Source of the DNA: Proluteimonas luteida
GTDB lineage: Bacteria > Pseudomonadota > Gammaproteobacteria > Xanthomonadales > Xanthomonadaceae
Length of the DNA stretch: 64,000 nucleotides
Direction of reading: 5' to 3'
NCBI RefSeq assembly: GCF_021191695.1
Contig: NZ_JAIWPT010000011.1
Span: forward strand, 1-64,000
The notes beneath the pieces are model-generated. The model searched no databases and was not told the DNA's origin. It saw only the letters and a list, made by a program, of their open reading frames with translations. The translations under genes were made by a program, and so were the position numbers. Below, one piece after another: positions 40,046 to 50,386 of this stretch. Positions within the stretch are counted from its first letter, which is position 1. Each line of letters opens with the position of its first letter.

Positions 40046-40798
40046 ATGCACCTGCAGTTGTCCGAGGCCACCGTGCGCATCCGCGAGATGATCCTCCGCG
40101 GCGGGCTGGCGCCCGGGCAGCGCGTGGCCGAAGCGCCGCTGGCCGAGCAGCTCGGCATGTCGCGCACGCCGGTGCGCCAGGCGCTGCCGCTGCTCGCGCA
40201 GGAGGGGCTGCTGGCGCGGCACGGCACGCGCGGCCACGTCGTGCGCGCGTTCACCGCGGCCGACGTCGACGACGCGATCGAGGTGCGCTCGGTGCTGGAG
40301 GGCCTGGCGGTGCGCAGGGTGGTCGAGCGCGGCGCGTCGAAGGCCTGCCTGCGCGCGCTGCGGGAGTGCCTCGAGGACGGCGACGCGATCTTCGCCAGGC
40401 AGCATCCCGTCGCCGCCGACGAAGGCGCATACGCGCAGGTCAATACCCGCTTCCATGCGCTGATCGTCGAAGAGGCCGGCGGTCCGATGCTCACCGAGGC
40501 GCTCGAGCGCGTGGGCCGGGTGCCGTTCGCCGGTCCGCAGGCGCTGGCGTTCGAGCGCGGCGGGCTGGCGCAGATGCACGCGATGCTGCACTACGCCCAC
40601 CGCCAGCACCACGCCATCGTCGACGCCATCGACAACGGCCAGGGCGCGCGCGCCGAGGCGCTGATGCGCGAGCACGCCTACGCGGCCCGGGAAAGCATCA
40701 ACATGGCCGGGATCGCGCGCCCGGTCGACACCATCGAACAGCGCGCCGCCAGCCGGCGGCGACGCCGACACGTTCCACACCGGGAGGAAGACGAGTGA
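40046..40798 (+). CDS. GntR-family (FCD) regulator, VanR-like
   Basis: 250 residues. The winged HTH (about 10-75) has LGMSRTPVRQALPLLAQEGL. The FCD ligand domain (about 85-220) has the helix-borne metal ligands seen in NTRFHALIVEEA and RQHHAIVDAI. The C-terminus is strongly basic (SRRRRRH). It is translationally coupled to the O-demethylase gene (GTGA overlap) and divergent from an aldehyde dehydrogenase gene. VanR of Caulobacter, a vanillate-responsive GntR repressor, has the same domain layout. I infer control of demethylation and aldehyde oxidation by a methoxylated aromatic acid such as vanillate or syringate. Confidence 0.83.
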   Translation: MHLQLSEATVRIREMILRGGLAPGQRVAEAPLAEQLGMSRTPVRQALPLLAQEGLLARHGTRGHVVRAFTAADVDDAIEVRSVLEGLAVRRVVERGASKACLRALRECLEDGDAIFARQHPVAADEGAYAQVNTRFHALIVEEAGGPMLTEALERVGRVPFAGPQALAFERGGLAQMHAMLHYAHRQHHAIVDAIDNGQGARAEALMREHAYAARESINMAGIARPVDTIEQRAASRRRRRHVPHREEDE

Positions 40799-42204
40799 GC
40801 TACAGGAATCTTGAGGAACGACTGCAGGCCAATGGCGGCCCGGTCGAGCATCTGCGCAATTCGCCCAGCGGCCCCAACCCGTATCCGGTGGTGCCGCCGG
40901 AATACACCAACTGGCGCGACGAGCAGCGCGCCTGGCAGAACACCGCGGTGCTGTTCAACCAGTCCTACCACATGACCGACATGTACGTGTCGGGGCCGGA
41001 CGCGTTCCGGCTGCTGGAGAAACTGGGCATCAACAGCTTCAAGGGGTTCACGGTCAACCGGGCCAAGCAGTACGTGCCGGTGAACTGGGACGGGCAGGTG
41101 ATCGGCGACGTGGTGCTGTGCTATCTCGACAAGGACCTGTTCAACCTGATCGGCCGGCCGGCGGTGCACAACTGGGTGCAGTACCACGCCGAGACCGGCG
41201 GCTACGACGTCACCTGCGAGCGCGACGAGCGTTCTGCCTCGCGGGTCGATCCGGTCGCGCGCAAGACCTACCGCTACCAGATCCAGGGCCCCAACGCGAT
41301 GAAGATCATGACCCGCGCGCTGGGCAAGGCCCCGCCGGAGCTGAAGTTCTTCCACATGTGCGAGATGGAGATCGGCGGACGGAACGTGCGCGCGCTGCGC
41401 CATGGCATGGCCGGCCAGCCCGGCTTCGAACTGTTCGGTCCGGTCGCCGATGGCGAGGCGGTCAAGGCGGCGCTGGTCGAGGCCGGGCGCGAGTACGGGA
41501 TGCACCTGGTCGGCGCGCGCGCCTATTCGTCGAACACGCTGGAGTCGGGCTGGATCCCGTCGCCGATGCCGGCGATCTATTCCGGCGACGCGCGCATGCG
41601 CAAGTACCGCGAGTGGCTGGCGGCGAACAGCTTCGAGGGCAATGCCTCGCTCGGCGGCAGCTACTACGCCGACACCATCGACGACTACTACCTGACGCCC
41701 TACGACCTGGGCTACGGCGCGTTCGTCAAGTTCGACCACGACTTCATCGGCCGCGAGGCGCTGGAGAAGATCGCCGGCCGGCCGCACCGGGTCAAGGTCA
41801 CGCTGGAACTCGACGACGCCGACGTGGCCGCGGTCATCGCCTCGCAGTTCGGCAGGCCGCCCGGGGAGCGCGCGAAGTACTTCGACTTCCCGTCGGCGGT
41901 GTACGCGATGTATCCCTTCGACCGGGTGATGAAGGACGGCAAGCTTGCCGGCCTGTCCACCTGGGTCGGCTACAGCGCCAACGAGGGCAAGATGCTGACC
42001 CTGGCGATGCTCGATCCCGAGTACGCGAAGCCGGGCACCGAGGTGACCTTCGTCTGGGGCGAGGAGGGCGGCGGCTCGCGCAAGCCGACCGTCGAGCGCC
42101 ACCGCCAGGTCGAGATCCGCGCCACCGTCTGCCCGGTGCCCTACGTGGCCTCGGTGCGCACCGCCTACGCCGACGGCAGCTGGCGCACGACCGGGAACCT
42201 GTAG
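40795..42204 (+). CDS. Tetrahydrofolate-dependent aromatic O-demethylase (LigM/DesA family, divergent copy)
   Basis: 469 residues from a GTG with GGGAGGAAG upstream. The GcvT fold is evident. The N-terminus (HLRNSPSGPNPYPVVPPEYTN), FNQSYHMTDMYVSGPDAF, the AKQYVPVNWDG stretch, GWIPSPMPAIYSGD and [14 protein letters not shown] match the LigM/DesA aromatic demethylases, not housekeeping glycine-cleavage T protein. Such enzymes move the ring methoxyl methyl to tetrahydrofolate. It is clearly more distant from LigM than the copy at 56535, so it may prefer syringate (DesA role) or another methoxy-aromatic. It is coupled to a VanR-like regulator gene, and a MetE-like methyltransferase gene lies convergent downstream. 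Confidence 0.87.
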   Translation: MSYRNLEERLQANGGPVEHLRNSPSGPNPYPVVPPEYTNWRDEQRAWQNTAVLFNQSYHMTDMYVSGPDAFRLLEKLGINSFKGFTVNRAKQYVPVNWDGQVIGDVVLCYLDKDLFNLIGRPAVHNWVQYHAETGGYDVTCERDERSASRVDPVARKTYRYQIQGPNAMKIMTRALGKAPPELKFFHMCEMEIGGRNVRALRHGMAGQPGFELFGPVADGEAVKAALVEAGREYGMHLVGARAYSSNTLESGWIPSPMPAIYSGDARMRKYREWLAANSFEGNASLGGSYYADTIDDYYLTPYDLGYGAFVKFDHDFIGREALEKIAGRPHRVKVTLELDDADVAAVIASQFGRPPGERAKYFDFPSAVYAMYPFDRVMKDGKLAGLSTWVGYSANEGKMLTLAMLDPEYAKPGTEVTFVWGEEGGGSRKPTVERHRQVEIRATVCPVPYVASVRTAYADGSWRTTGNL

Positions 42205-42231
42205 CCACGCCTTCCCGGGCCGGCTACCTAC

Positions 42232-42354
42232 CGCGCAGTGCCGTCGTTTCCGGGCCCTTCTCCCGCCCGCGGACGAAGGTGGCGCGCAGTGCCTTCGTTT
42301 CCAGGCCCTTCTCCCGCCCGCGGGAGAAGGTGGCGCGCAGCGCCGGATGAGGGC
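42232..42354. repeat. 51-bp tandem direct repeat, about 2.4 copies
   Basis: Units at 42232-42282 and 42283-42333 each begin CGCGCAGTGCC and end with AAGGTGG, with a few differences. A partial third unit follows. Each contains a hairpin core CTTCTCCCGCCCGCGGGAG (best in unit 2). The 218-bp interval between the two convergent genes holds nothing else. Confidence 0.8.
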
Positions 42355-42422
42355 ATGTTCCCCGGGCCGGCCCTGTCGCCCACCCGTCCGCCCGCGCGCG
42401 ACCTCGCGCGCGGGCGCGCGCA

Positions 42423-43532
42423 TCAGCCCCAGACCTCGCGCGCCGTCTCCACCACCAGTTCGAGCTTGCGGCGCTGCTGTTCGACGGCGATGTCGTTGCC
42501 GTGCACGGTGCTGGAGAAACCGCATTGCGGCGACAGCGCCAGCTGCTCCAGCGGCGCGTACCGCGCGGCCTCGTCGATGCGGCGCTTGATGTCGTCCTTC
42601 GATTCCAGCGCGCCGAGCTTGGTGCTGACCAGGCCGAGCACGACGATCTTGCCCTTGGGCAGGAAGCGCAGCGGCCCGAAACCGCCCGAGCGCGCATCGT
42701 CGTACTCGAGGAAGTAGGCGTCGACGTTCATTTCCGACAGCAGTGCCTCGGCGACCGGCTCGTAGCTGCCCTGCGCCGCCCAGGTGCTCCTGAAGTTGCC
42801 GCGGCACAGGTGCACGGCGAGGGTCATGCCGGCCGGCTTGCGGTCGACGACCCGGTTGATGAACGTCGCGTAGCGATGCGGCAGCTCGTCGGGGTCGTCG
42901 CCGCGCGCGCGCGCCGCCTCGCGCATCCTGTCGTCGCACAGGTAGGCCAGGTTGGTGTCGTCCATCTGCACGTAGGTGCAGCCCGCGGCCGCCAGCGATG
43001 CCAGCTCCCGGCCGTAGGCATCGGCGACGTCCTCGTAGAAGGCGGGGTCCAGTTCCGGATAGTGCTCTGCGCTGATGCCGGCGCGTCCGCCGCGGAAATG
43101 CAGCATCGTCGGCGACGGAATCGTGACCTTCGGCGTACGCGTGGTCCGGCTGCGCAGGTAGCGGAAGTCGGCGAGCTGGATGTCGCGGACGTGGGTCACC
43201 CTGTCGACGACGGTCATCGTCGGCGGCAGCAGTTCCTCGCTGCCGTCCTCGCGCCTGCGCGTGCCCGGTTCGCCGACGTGCACGCCGCCCAGCTGCTCGA
43301 GGAAATCGAGGTGGAAATAGGTGCGCCGGAATTCGCCGTCGGTGATCGCCTGCAGGCCGACGTCCTCCTGGAAGCGCACGATCTCGGCGATGGCGCGATC
43401 CTCGACCGCGCGCAGCGCGTCGGCGTCGATCCTGCCCTGGCCGAAGTCGTTGCGGGCCTGCAGCAGGTAGGCCGGCCGCAGGAAGCTGCCGACGTGATCG
43501 GCGCGGGAGGGAAGGATCGGAAGCATCGACAT
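42423..43532 (-). CDS. Core-MetE-like methyltransferase (cobalamin-independent methionine synthase C-terminal family)
   Basis: 369 residues, the size of the single C-terminal barrel of MetE without the N-terminal barrel. The start RADHVGSFLRP, then ITDGEFRR, YVQMDDTNLAYL, the zinc-binding HLCRGN (His and Cys) and SPQCGFSSTVHG (second Cys) fit the family. Core-MetE proteins use methyl donors other than the long polyglutamyl folate, or methylated cobalamin proteins. Next to a methyl-tetrahydrofolate-producing demethylase it may drain methyl groups into methionine (inference). It is not likely to be the housekeeping MetE. Its upstream neighbour on the same strand is a LysR gene 76 bp away. Confidence 0.8.
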   Translation of the reverse strand: MSMLPILPSRADHVGSFLRPAYLLQARNDFGQGRIDADALRAVEDRAIAEIVRFQEDVGLQAITDGEFRRTYFHLDFLEQLGGVHVGEPGTRRREDGSEELLPPTMTVVDRVTHVRDIQLADFRYLRSRTTRTPKVTIPSPTMLHFRGGRAGISAEHYPELDPAFYEDVADAYGRELASLAAAGCTYVQMDDTNLAYLCDDRMREAARARGDDPDELPHRYATFINRVVDRKPAGMTLAVHLCRGNFRSTWAAQGSYEPVAEALLSEMNVDAYFLEYDDARSGGFGPLRFLPKGKIVVLGLVSTKLGALESKDDIKRRIDEAARYAPLEQLALSPQCGFSSTVHGNDIAVEQQRRKLELVVETAREVWG

Positions 43533-43608
43533 TGCAGGGCATCCACGGGAACAGCGCCGGATTATCAGGGAAGCGGATATATGCGTCGAGCGTGCGCCGC
43601 CCGGGTGC

Positions 43609-44553
43609 TCAGGGCCATGACTCGGGCAGGCGCGGGAGGCCCTGGCGGCGCACCGGGTCGAGCGATTCGGCCAGCGCGGTCCGCACCAGCGCCATCATCG
43701 CGCGCTGCGCCTGGGTGGTCGGGCGCTGCGAACTGGTGGCCAGGTGGATGCGCGCGGTGAACCCGGGACCGTCGATCGGGTGCACCGCGTAACGGCCGGC
43801 AAGCGCGGAGGCGGCGACCGCGGATGCACCGAGCACGGCGCTGCCCACGCCATCGGCGACCAGGCCGAGGATCGCGTCGACGCCGTCGGCCTCCATCGCG
43901 ATCCGCAGCGGCCGGCCGGTCCGCGCCAGTGCATCCTCGACCAGCGTCCGGAACGCGTTGGGGCGGCGCGGGATGACCAGCGGCATGTCGGCCAGCGCGT
44001 CCGGCGCCACCGGATGCGGCCGGGCGCCGGCGACGTAGCGCGAGACCACGAACAGCGGCTCCTCGAGCAGGTATTCGCTGTCGATGTCCGGGCGCGCCGG
44101 CAGGTTGTAGAGCAGCGCCAGGTCCAGCTGGCCGCTGGCCAGCGACTCCTGCATCGCGGTCGTCAGGCCTTCGCTGACCGACAGGCGCACGCCGGGCAGT
44201 TCGCGGGTGGCGGCGCGGACCAGCGGCACGGTCAGCAGGCGCGACAGGCTGGGCGGCAGTCCCAGCGAGACGCCGCCGGCGACCCCGCCGCGCAGCCGCC
44301 CGAGTTCGTCGCGCAGGCGTGAGACCTGGTGCAGCACGCCGCGTCCGAGTTCGAGCATCACCCGGCCCGCCTCGGTCATCGTCACCCCGCGCCCGTTGCG
44401 CAGCAGCAGCGGCTGGCCGGCCTCCAGTTCCAGCAGCCGCACCTGCCGGCTCAGCGCCGGCTGGGCGATGCCCAGCGCGATCGAGGCCCGGGTGAAGCTG
44501 CCCAGCTCGGCCACGCGGACGAAGTACTCGATCTGCCGGAGATCCATCGACAT
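43609..44553 (-). CDS. LysR-type regulator, probable LigR for the protocatechuate operon
   Basis: 314 residues. The N-terminal HTH (residues 3-62: RQIEYFVRVAELGSFTRASI, then QPALSRQVRLLE) is followed by a periplasmic-binding-protein-like inducer domain (about 92-300). It is divergent from the ligJ-ligK-ligI-ligA-ligB-ligC operon, with a perfect palindrome between them (44584-44602). In SYK-6 the LysR protein LigR activates the same gene set in response to protocatechuate or gallate. Position and family agree, so a LigR role is likely, though the effector is not proven by sequence. Confidence 0.85.
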   Translation of the reverse strand: MSMDLRQIEYFVRVAELGSFTRASIALGIAQPALSRQVRLLELEAGQPLLLRNGRGVTMTEAGRVMLELGRGVLHQVSRLRDELGRLRGGVAGGVSLGLPPSLSRLLTVPLVRAATRELPGVRLSVSEGLTTAMQESLASGQLDLALLYNLPARPDIDSEYLLEEPLFVVSRYVAGARPHPVAPDALADMPLVIPRRPNAFRTLVEDALARTGRPLRIAMEADGVDAILGLVADGVGSAVLGASAVAASALAGRYAVHPIDGPGFTARIHLATSSQRPTTQAQRAMMALVRTALAESLDPVRRQGLPRLPESWP

Positions 44554-44583
44554 CCTTGCTGCACTGCGATATCGGGGCGGGAA

Positions 44584-44602
44584 ATATGCCGGTCCGGCAT
44601 AT
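44584..44602. promoter_or_regulatory. Perfect palindrome in the LysR-lig operon intergenic region
   Basis: ATATGCCGG, one base, CCGGCATAT: a 19-bp dyad with 9-bp arms, 31 bp upstream of the LysR start codon. It has the size and placement of a LysR recognition site (T-N11-A type sequences occur within it). The sequence GGCATATGC near 44653 repeats one half. Confidence 0.75.
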
Positions 44603-44657
44603 CTGCTAGAGGCCGGGCACTGTAGCAGGAAGCCTTACATCTGCGCACCATCGGCAT

Positions 44658-44762
44658 ATGCACATGGCGCGCTCCATCCTGTCGATGCCCGGCGGCGCCA
44701 CGCGCGCCGACGCGGCCGCCGTGCCGCCCATGCGGCGGCTGCCGCGGGGCGGCCGCGCATGA
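44658..44762 (+). CDS. Small ORF (34 codons) ahead of the lig operon
   Basis: A short frame starts with MHMARSILSM and ends in a TGA that overlaps the ATG of the ModA-like gene (ATGA). No ribosome binding site is clear and the sequence is Ala/Arg-rich without known family. It could couple translation of the first operon gene or be fortuitous. It is not a signal peptide for the next protein, because it is in a different frame. Confidence 0.25.
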   Translation: MHMARSILSMPGGATRADAAAVPPMRRLPRGGRA

Positions 44763-45490
44763 GTCCGCCGCTGAAGGGAATCTCCTCGATGGCCACGCGC
44801 CAGGTGCTGGCCGAGCTGGCCGCCGCCTGGCACGCGCGCGGCGGCGCGGCCATCGCCATCGAAGCGGTCGGCGGCGTCGAGGCCGCCAGGCGCGTCGCGG
44901 CCGGTGCGGAGGCCTTCGACGTGGTGTTCCTGGCCTCCGACGCCATCGACCGCTTGCTGGCCGCCGGCCGCGTGGTCGCCGGCAGCCGGGTGGACCTGAT
45001 GCGCTCGGCCACCGCGGTGGCGGTCCCGGCGGGCGCCGCGCGGCCGGACCTCGGGTCCGAGGCGGCCGTGCGCGCCGCGGTGCTGGCGGCGCCCGGTGTC
45101 GGCTGTTCCACCGGGCCGAGCGGCGTCGCCCTGCGGGCGCTGTTCGACCGCTGGGGCATCGCCGGGGAGATCGCGCCGCGCATCGTGCAGGCGCCGCCGG
45201 GCGTGCCGGTCGCTGCGCTGGTGGCCGACGGCAGGGTCGCGCTCGGCTTCCAGCAGCTGAGCGAACTGATCCACGTGCCCGGCATCGACATCGTCGGCCC
45301 GCTGCCGCCGGCCATCGCCATCGGGACCACGTTCTCGGCGGGCGTGGCGACCGGCGCGCCGAACGCCGCCGCCGCGCGCCAGCTGCTGGCGTTCCTGGCC
45401 TCGCCCGCGGCGGACGCAGCGAAGCGCCGCCAGGGCATGCAGCCCGTCCATTCCACTCCGGTTTCGCGATCGCCAACGGAACACGCATGA
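44759..45490 (+). CDS. ModA-like (periplasmic-binding-fold) protein without signal peptide, lig operon gene 1
   Basis: 243 residues. The fold is that of ModA/type-2 periplasmic binding proteins: LKGISSMATRQVLAELAAAW, FDVVFLASDAIDRLLAAG, VPAGAARPDLGSEAAVRAAV, GVGCSTGPSGVALRALFDRWG and LGFQQLSELIHVPGIDIVGP. There is no signal peptide, no lipobox and no ABC transporter gene nearby, so it should be cytoplasmic. It opens the operon and overlaps ligJ by 4 bp. The window has no recognisable 4-oxalomesaconate tautomerase (LigU/GalD), the step needed before LigJ, so this protein may fill that role or act as a metabolite-binding protein. That role is a hypothesis. Confidence 0.7.
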   Translation: MSPPLKGISSMATRQVLAELAAAWHARGGAAIAIEAVGGVEAARRVAAGAEAFDVVFLASDAIDRLLAAGRVVAGSRVDLMRSATAVAVPAGAARPDLGSEAAVRAAVLAAPGVGCSTGPSGVALRALFDRWGIAGEIAPRIVQAPPGVPVAALVADGRVALGFQQLSELIHVPGIDIVGPLPPAIAIGTTFSAGVATGAPNAAAARQLLAFLASPAADAAKRRQGMQPVHSTPVSRSPTEHA

Positions 45491-46515
45491 TCATCGACTG
45501 CCACGGGCACTACACCACCGCGCCGCAGGCGCTCGCCGACTGGCGCGACCGGCAGATCGCCGGCATCCGGGATCCCGCGGCGATGCCGAAGGCGTCGGAA
45601 CTGCGCATCTCCGACGACGAGCTGCGCGCCTCGATCGAGGCCAACCAGCTGCGGCTGATGCGCGAGCGCGGCCTGGACCTGACGGTCTTCTCGCCGCGCG
45701 CCAGCTTCATGGCCCACCACGTCGGCGACTTCCAGGTCAGCAGCACCTGGGCGGCGATCTGCAACGAACTGTGCTTCCGGGTCTCGCGGCTGTACCCGGA
45801 GCACTTCATCGGCGCGGCGATGCTGCCGCAGTCGCCCGGCGTCGACCCGGCGACCTGCATCCCCGAGATCCGCCGCTGCGTCGAGGAGTACGGGTTCGTC
45901 GCGGTCAACCTCAATCCGGATCCCTCGGGCGGGCACTGGCGCGAGCCGCCGCTGACCGACCGCCACTGGTATCCGCTGTACGAGGCGCTGGTCGAGTACG
46001 ACATCCCGGCGATGGTGCACGTGTCCACCAGCTGCAACGCCTGCTTCCACACCACCGGCGCGCACTACCTCAATGCCGACACCACGGCGTTCATGCAGCT
46101 GCTGGCGGGCGACCTGTTCCGGGATTTTCCGACGCTGCGCCTGGTGATCCCGCACGGCGGCGGCGCGGTGCCCTACCACTGGGGCCGCTTCCGCGGGCTG
46201 GCGCAGATGCTGGAGAAGCCCGAGCCGCGCGAGGCGCTGCTGCGCAACGTGTTCTTCGACACCTGCGTCTACCACCAGCCTGGCATCGACCTGCTGGGCA
46301 CGGTGATCCCGGTCGACAACATCCTGTTCGCGTCCGAGATGATCGGCGCGGTGCGCGGGATCGATCCCGACACCGGGCACTACTTCGACGACACCCGGCG
46401 CTACATCGATGCCTCGCCGCGCTTCAGCGACGAAGACCGCCACAGGATCTTCGAGGGCAACGCGCGCCGCGTGTATCCGCGCCTGGATGCCGCGCTGAAG
46501 GCCCGCGGCAGGTAA
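45487..46515 (+). CDS. ligJ: 4-oxalomesaconate hydratase LigJ
   Basis: 342 residues of the amidohydrolase superfamily. The HxH motif is His6 and His8 (CHGHYTT). His178 (MVHVSTS) and Glu284 (FASEMIGAV) fall at the same numbers as the zinc ligand and catalytic glutamate I recall for SYK-6 LigJ. The [14 protein letters not shown] segment is also typical. LigJ hydrates 4-oxalomesaconate to 4-carboxy-4-hydroxy-2-oxoadipate in the protocatechuate 4,5-cleavage pathway. It overlaps the ModA-like gene by 4 bp and is followed 28 bp later by ligK. Confidence 0.93.
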   Translation: MIIDCHGHYTTAPQALADWRDRQIAGIRDPAAMPKASELRISDDELRASIEANQLRLMRERGLDLTVFSPRASFMAHHVGDFQVSSTWAAICNELCFRVSRLYPEHFIGAAMLPQSPGVDPATCIPEIRRCVEEYGFVAVNLNPDPSGGHWREPPLTDRHWYPLYEALVEYDIPAMVHVSTSCNACFHTTGAHYLNADTTAFMQLLAGDLFRDFPTLRLVIPHGGGAVPYHWGRFRGLAQMLEKPEPREALLRNVFFDTCVYHQPGIDLLGTVIPVDNILFASEMIGAVRGIDPDTGHYFDDTRRYIDASPRFSDEDRHRIFEGNARRVYPRLDAALKARGR

Positions 46516-46543
46516 CGGCGAAGCAACCGACGAGGAATCGAGG

Positions 46544-47227
46544 ATGTACGAACTGGGCGTGGTGTACCGCAACATCGAACGTGCCGAATCCGGGGTCGCC
46601 GACGCGCTGGCCGCACCGGGTTCGGCCACCGTGCACGAGGCGATGGGCCGAGTCGGCCTGCTCAAGCCGTACATGCGGCCGATCTATCCCGGCGCGCAGG
46701 TCAGCGGCACCGCCGTCACCGTGCTGCTGCAGCCCGGCGACAACTGGATGATGCACGTGGCCGCCGAGCAGATCCGGCCCGGCGACATCGTCGTGGCGGC
46801 CGTCACCGCCGAATGCAGCGACGGCTATTTCGGCGACCTGCTGGCGACCAGCTTCCAGGCGCGCGGCGCGCGCGCGCTGGTCATCGATGCCGGCGTGCGC
46901 GACGTCAGGACGCTGCAGGAGATGGGCTTCCCGGTGTGGAGCAGGGCGATCTCCAGCAAGGGCACGATCAAGGCGACGCTGGGCTCGGTGAACGTTCCGG
47001 TCGTCTGCGCCGGCATGCTGGTCACGCCGGGCGACGTGATCGTGGCCGACGACGACGGCGTGGTCTGCGTACCGCGGGCGCGGGCGGCGGAAACGCTGGA
47101 GGCCGCGCGCAGGCGCGAGTCGTTCGAGGCCGAAAAGCGCGCAAGGCTGGCCGGCGGCGTGCTGGGCCTGGACATGTACGCGATGCGCGAACCGCTGGCC
47201 AGGGCCGGCCTGCGCTACATCGACTGA
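46544..47227 (+). CDS. ligK: 4-carboxy-4-hydroxy-2-oxoadipate aldolase LigK (RraA fold)
   Basis: 227 residues. The RraA-like fold shows the conserved active-site pair Arg119-Asp120 (DAGVRD) and the preceding [18 protein letters not shown] segment that binds the pyruvyl group and metal. The C-terminal extension [16 protein letters not shown] matches aldolases rather than RNase E inhibitors. LigK splits its substrate into pyruvate and oxaloacetate, the last step of the pathway. It is followed closely by a dehydrogenase-like gene and ligI, the order I recall for ligK-orf1-ligI in SYK-6. Confidence 0.92.
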   Translation: MYELGVVYRNIERAESGVADALAAPGSATVHEAMGRVGLLKPYMRPIYPGAQVSGTAVTVLLQPGDNWMMHVAAEQIRPGDIVVAAVTAECSDGYFGDLLATSFQARGARALVIDAGVRDVRTLQEMGFPVWSRAISSKGTIKATLGSVNVPVVCAGMLVTPGDVIVADDDGVVCVPRARAAETLEAARRRESFEAEKRARLAGGVLGLDMYAMREPLARAGLRYID

Positions 47228-47243
47228 TGCCCGGGTGCCGGCG

Positions 47244-48178
47244 ATGACCCACGATCCGCGGAACTGGACCATCGGCCTGATCGGCTACGGCGAGGTCGGG
47301 CGGATCCTGGCCGAGGACCTGCGCGCGCGCGACCTCCGGGTCAGGGCGTTCGACCGCAAGCTGGCCGGTGCGCTGGCCGGGCCGCTGCGCCGGCACGCCG
47401 ATGCCCATGGCGTCGTGCTGGGGAACGCGCCCGTCGACACCGTGGCCGGGTGTTCGCTGGTGGTCTCGGCGGTGACCGCGGCCCAGGCCGTGCCGGCGGC
47501 GACGGCGATGGCGCCGCATCTTGCACCGGGCACCTACGTGCTCGACCTCAATTCGGCGGCGCCTGCGAGCAAGTGCGAAGCCGCGGTGCAGGTCAACGCG
47601 AACGGCGGCCGCTACGTCGAAGCCGCGGTGATGGCCCCGGTGCCGCCGCAGCGGATCGGCGTGCCGATGCTGCTGGGCGGTGCCGATGCCGATTCGCTGC
47701 TGCCCGTCCTGCGCGCGCTCGGCTTCAACGCGCGCATCGGCAGCCGCGAGCCGGGCATGGTCTCGGCGACCAAGCTGTGCCGCAGCGTGGTCGTCAAGGG
47801 ACTGGAGGCGTTGCTGGTCGAGGCGCTCACGGCGGCACGTGCGCACGGCGTCGACAGCGAGGTACTGGCGTCGCTGCGGGACACGTTCCCGGGCCTGGAC
47901 TGGGAGGCGCTGGCCGGCCACTGCTTCGAACGCGTGGCCACGCACGGTCGTCGCCGCAGCGAGGAGATGGCCGAGGCCGCGCGGACGGTGCGCGCCGCCG
48001 GATTCCCGGCGCGGATGGCTGCGGCGACCGGGGCGGTGCAGGCGGCGGTCGCCGACATCGCCGACGACGGCGGTTTCGCCGGGGGCGCGGTCGGCTGGCG
48101 CGATGTCGCCGGACGCATTCCCGCTGCGACCCCGACTCCATGGAATCCGATGGTCCTGTCGTTGCAGGGGGAGGAATG

Positions 48179-48179
<1 letters not shown>
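47244..48179 (+). CDS. 6-phosphogluconate-dehydrogenase-like protein (DUF1932 C-terminus) in lig operon
   Basis: 311 residues from the ATG at 47244; a GTG at 47235 is an alternative. A Rossmann motif GYGEVG (residues 14-19) opens an NAD(P)-binding domain. A helical C-terminal domain follows (TKLCRSVVVKGLEALLVEAL), as in beta-hydroxyacid dehydrogenases with DUF1932. No canonical step of the 4,5-cleavage pathway needs such an enzyme. Its place between ligK and ligI is conserved in other lig operons as far as I recall, so it likely acts on a pathway intermediate or an off-pathway reduced product. Its function is unknown. Confidence 0.78.
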
Positions 48180-50385
<2,206 letters not shown>

Positions 50386-50386
50386 G

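Noticed and set aside
40795..42204. Glycine cleavage system T protein (GcvT)
   Set aside because: The fold is shared, but the sequence motifs follow LigM/DesA, no gcvH or gcvP is near, and the context is aromatic catabolism.
44759..45490. Molybdate ABC transporter binding protein
   Set aside because: No signal peptide or lipobox, no permease or ATPase gene nearby, and it is embedded in and coupled to the lig operon.
46544..47227. RNase E inhibitor RraA
   Set aside because: RraA and LigK share a fold; the ligJ-ligI-ligA-ligB-ligC neighbours and the C-terminal extension favour the aldolase.
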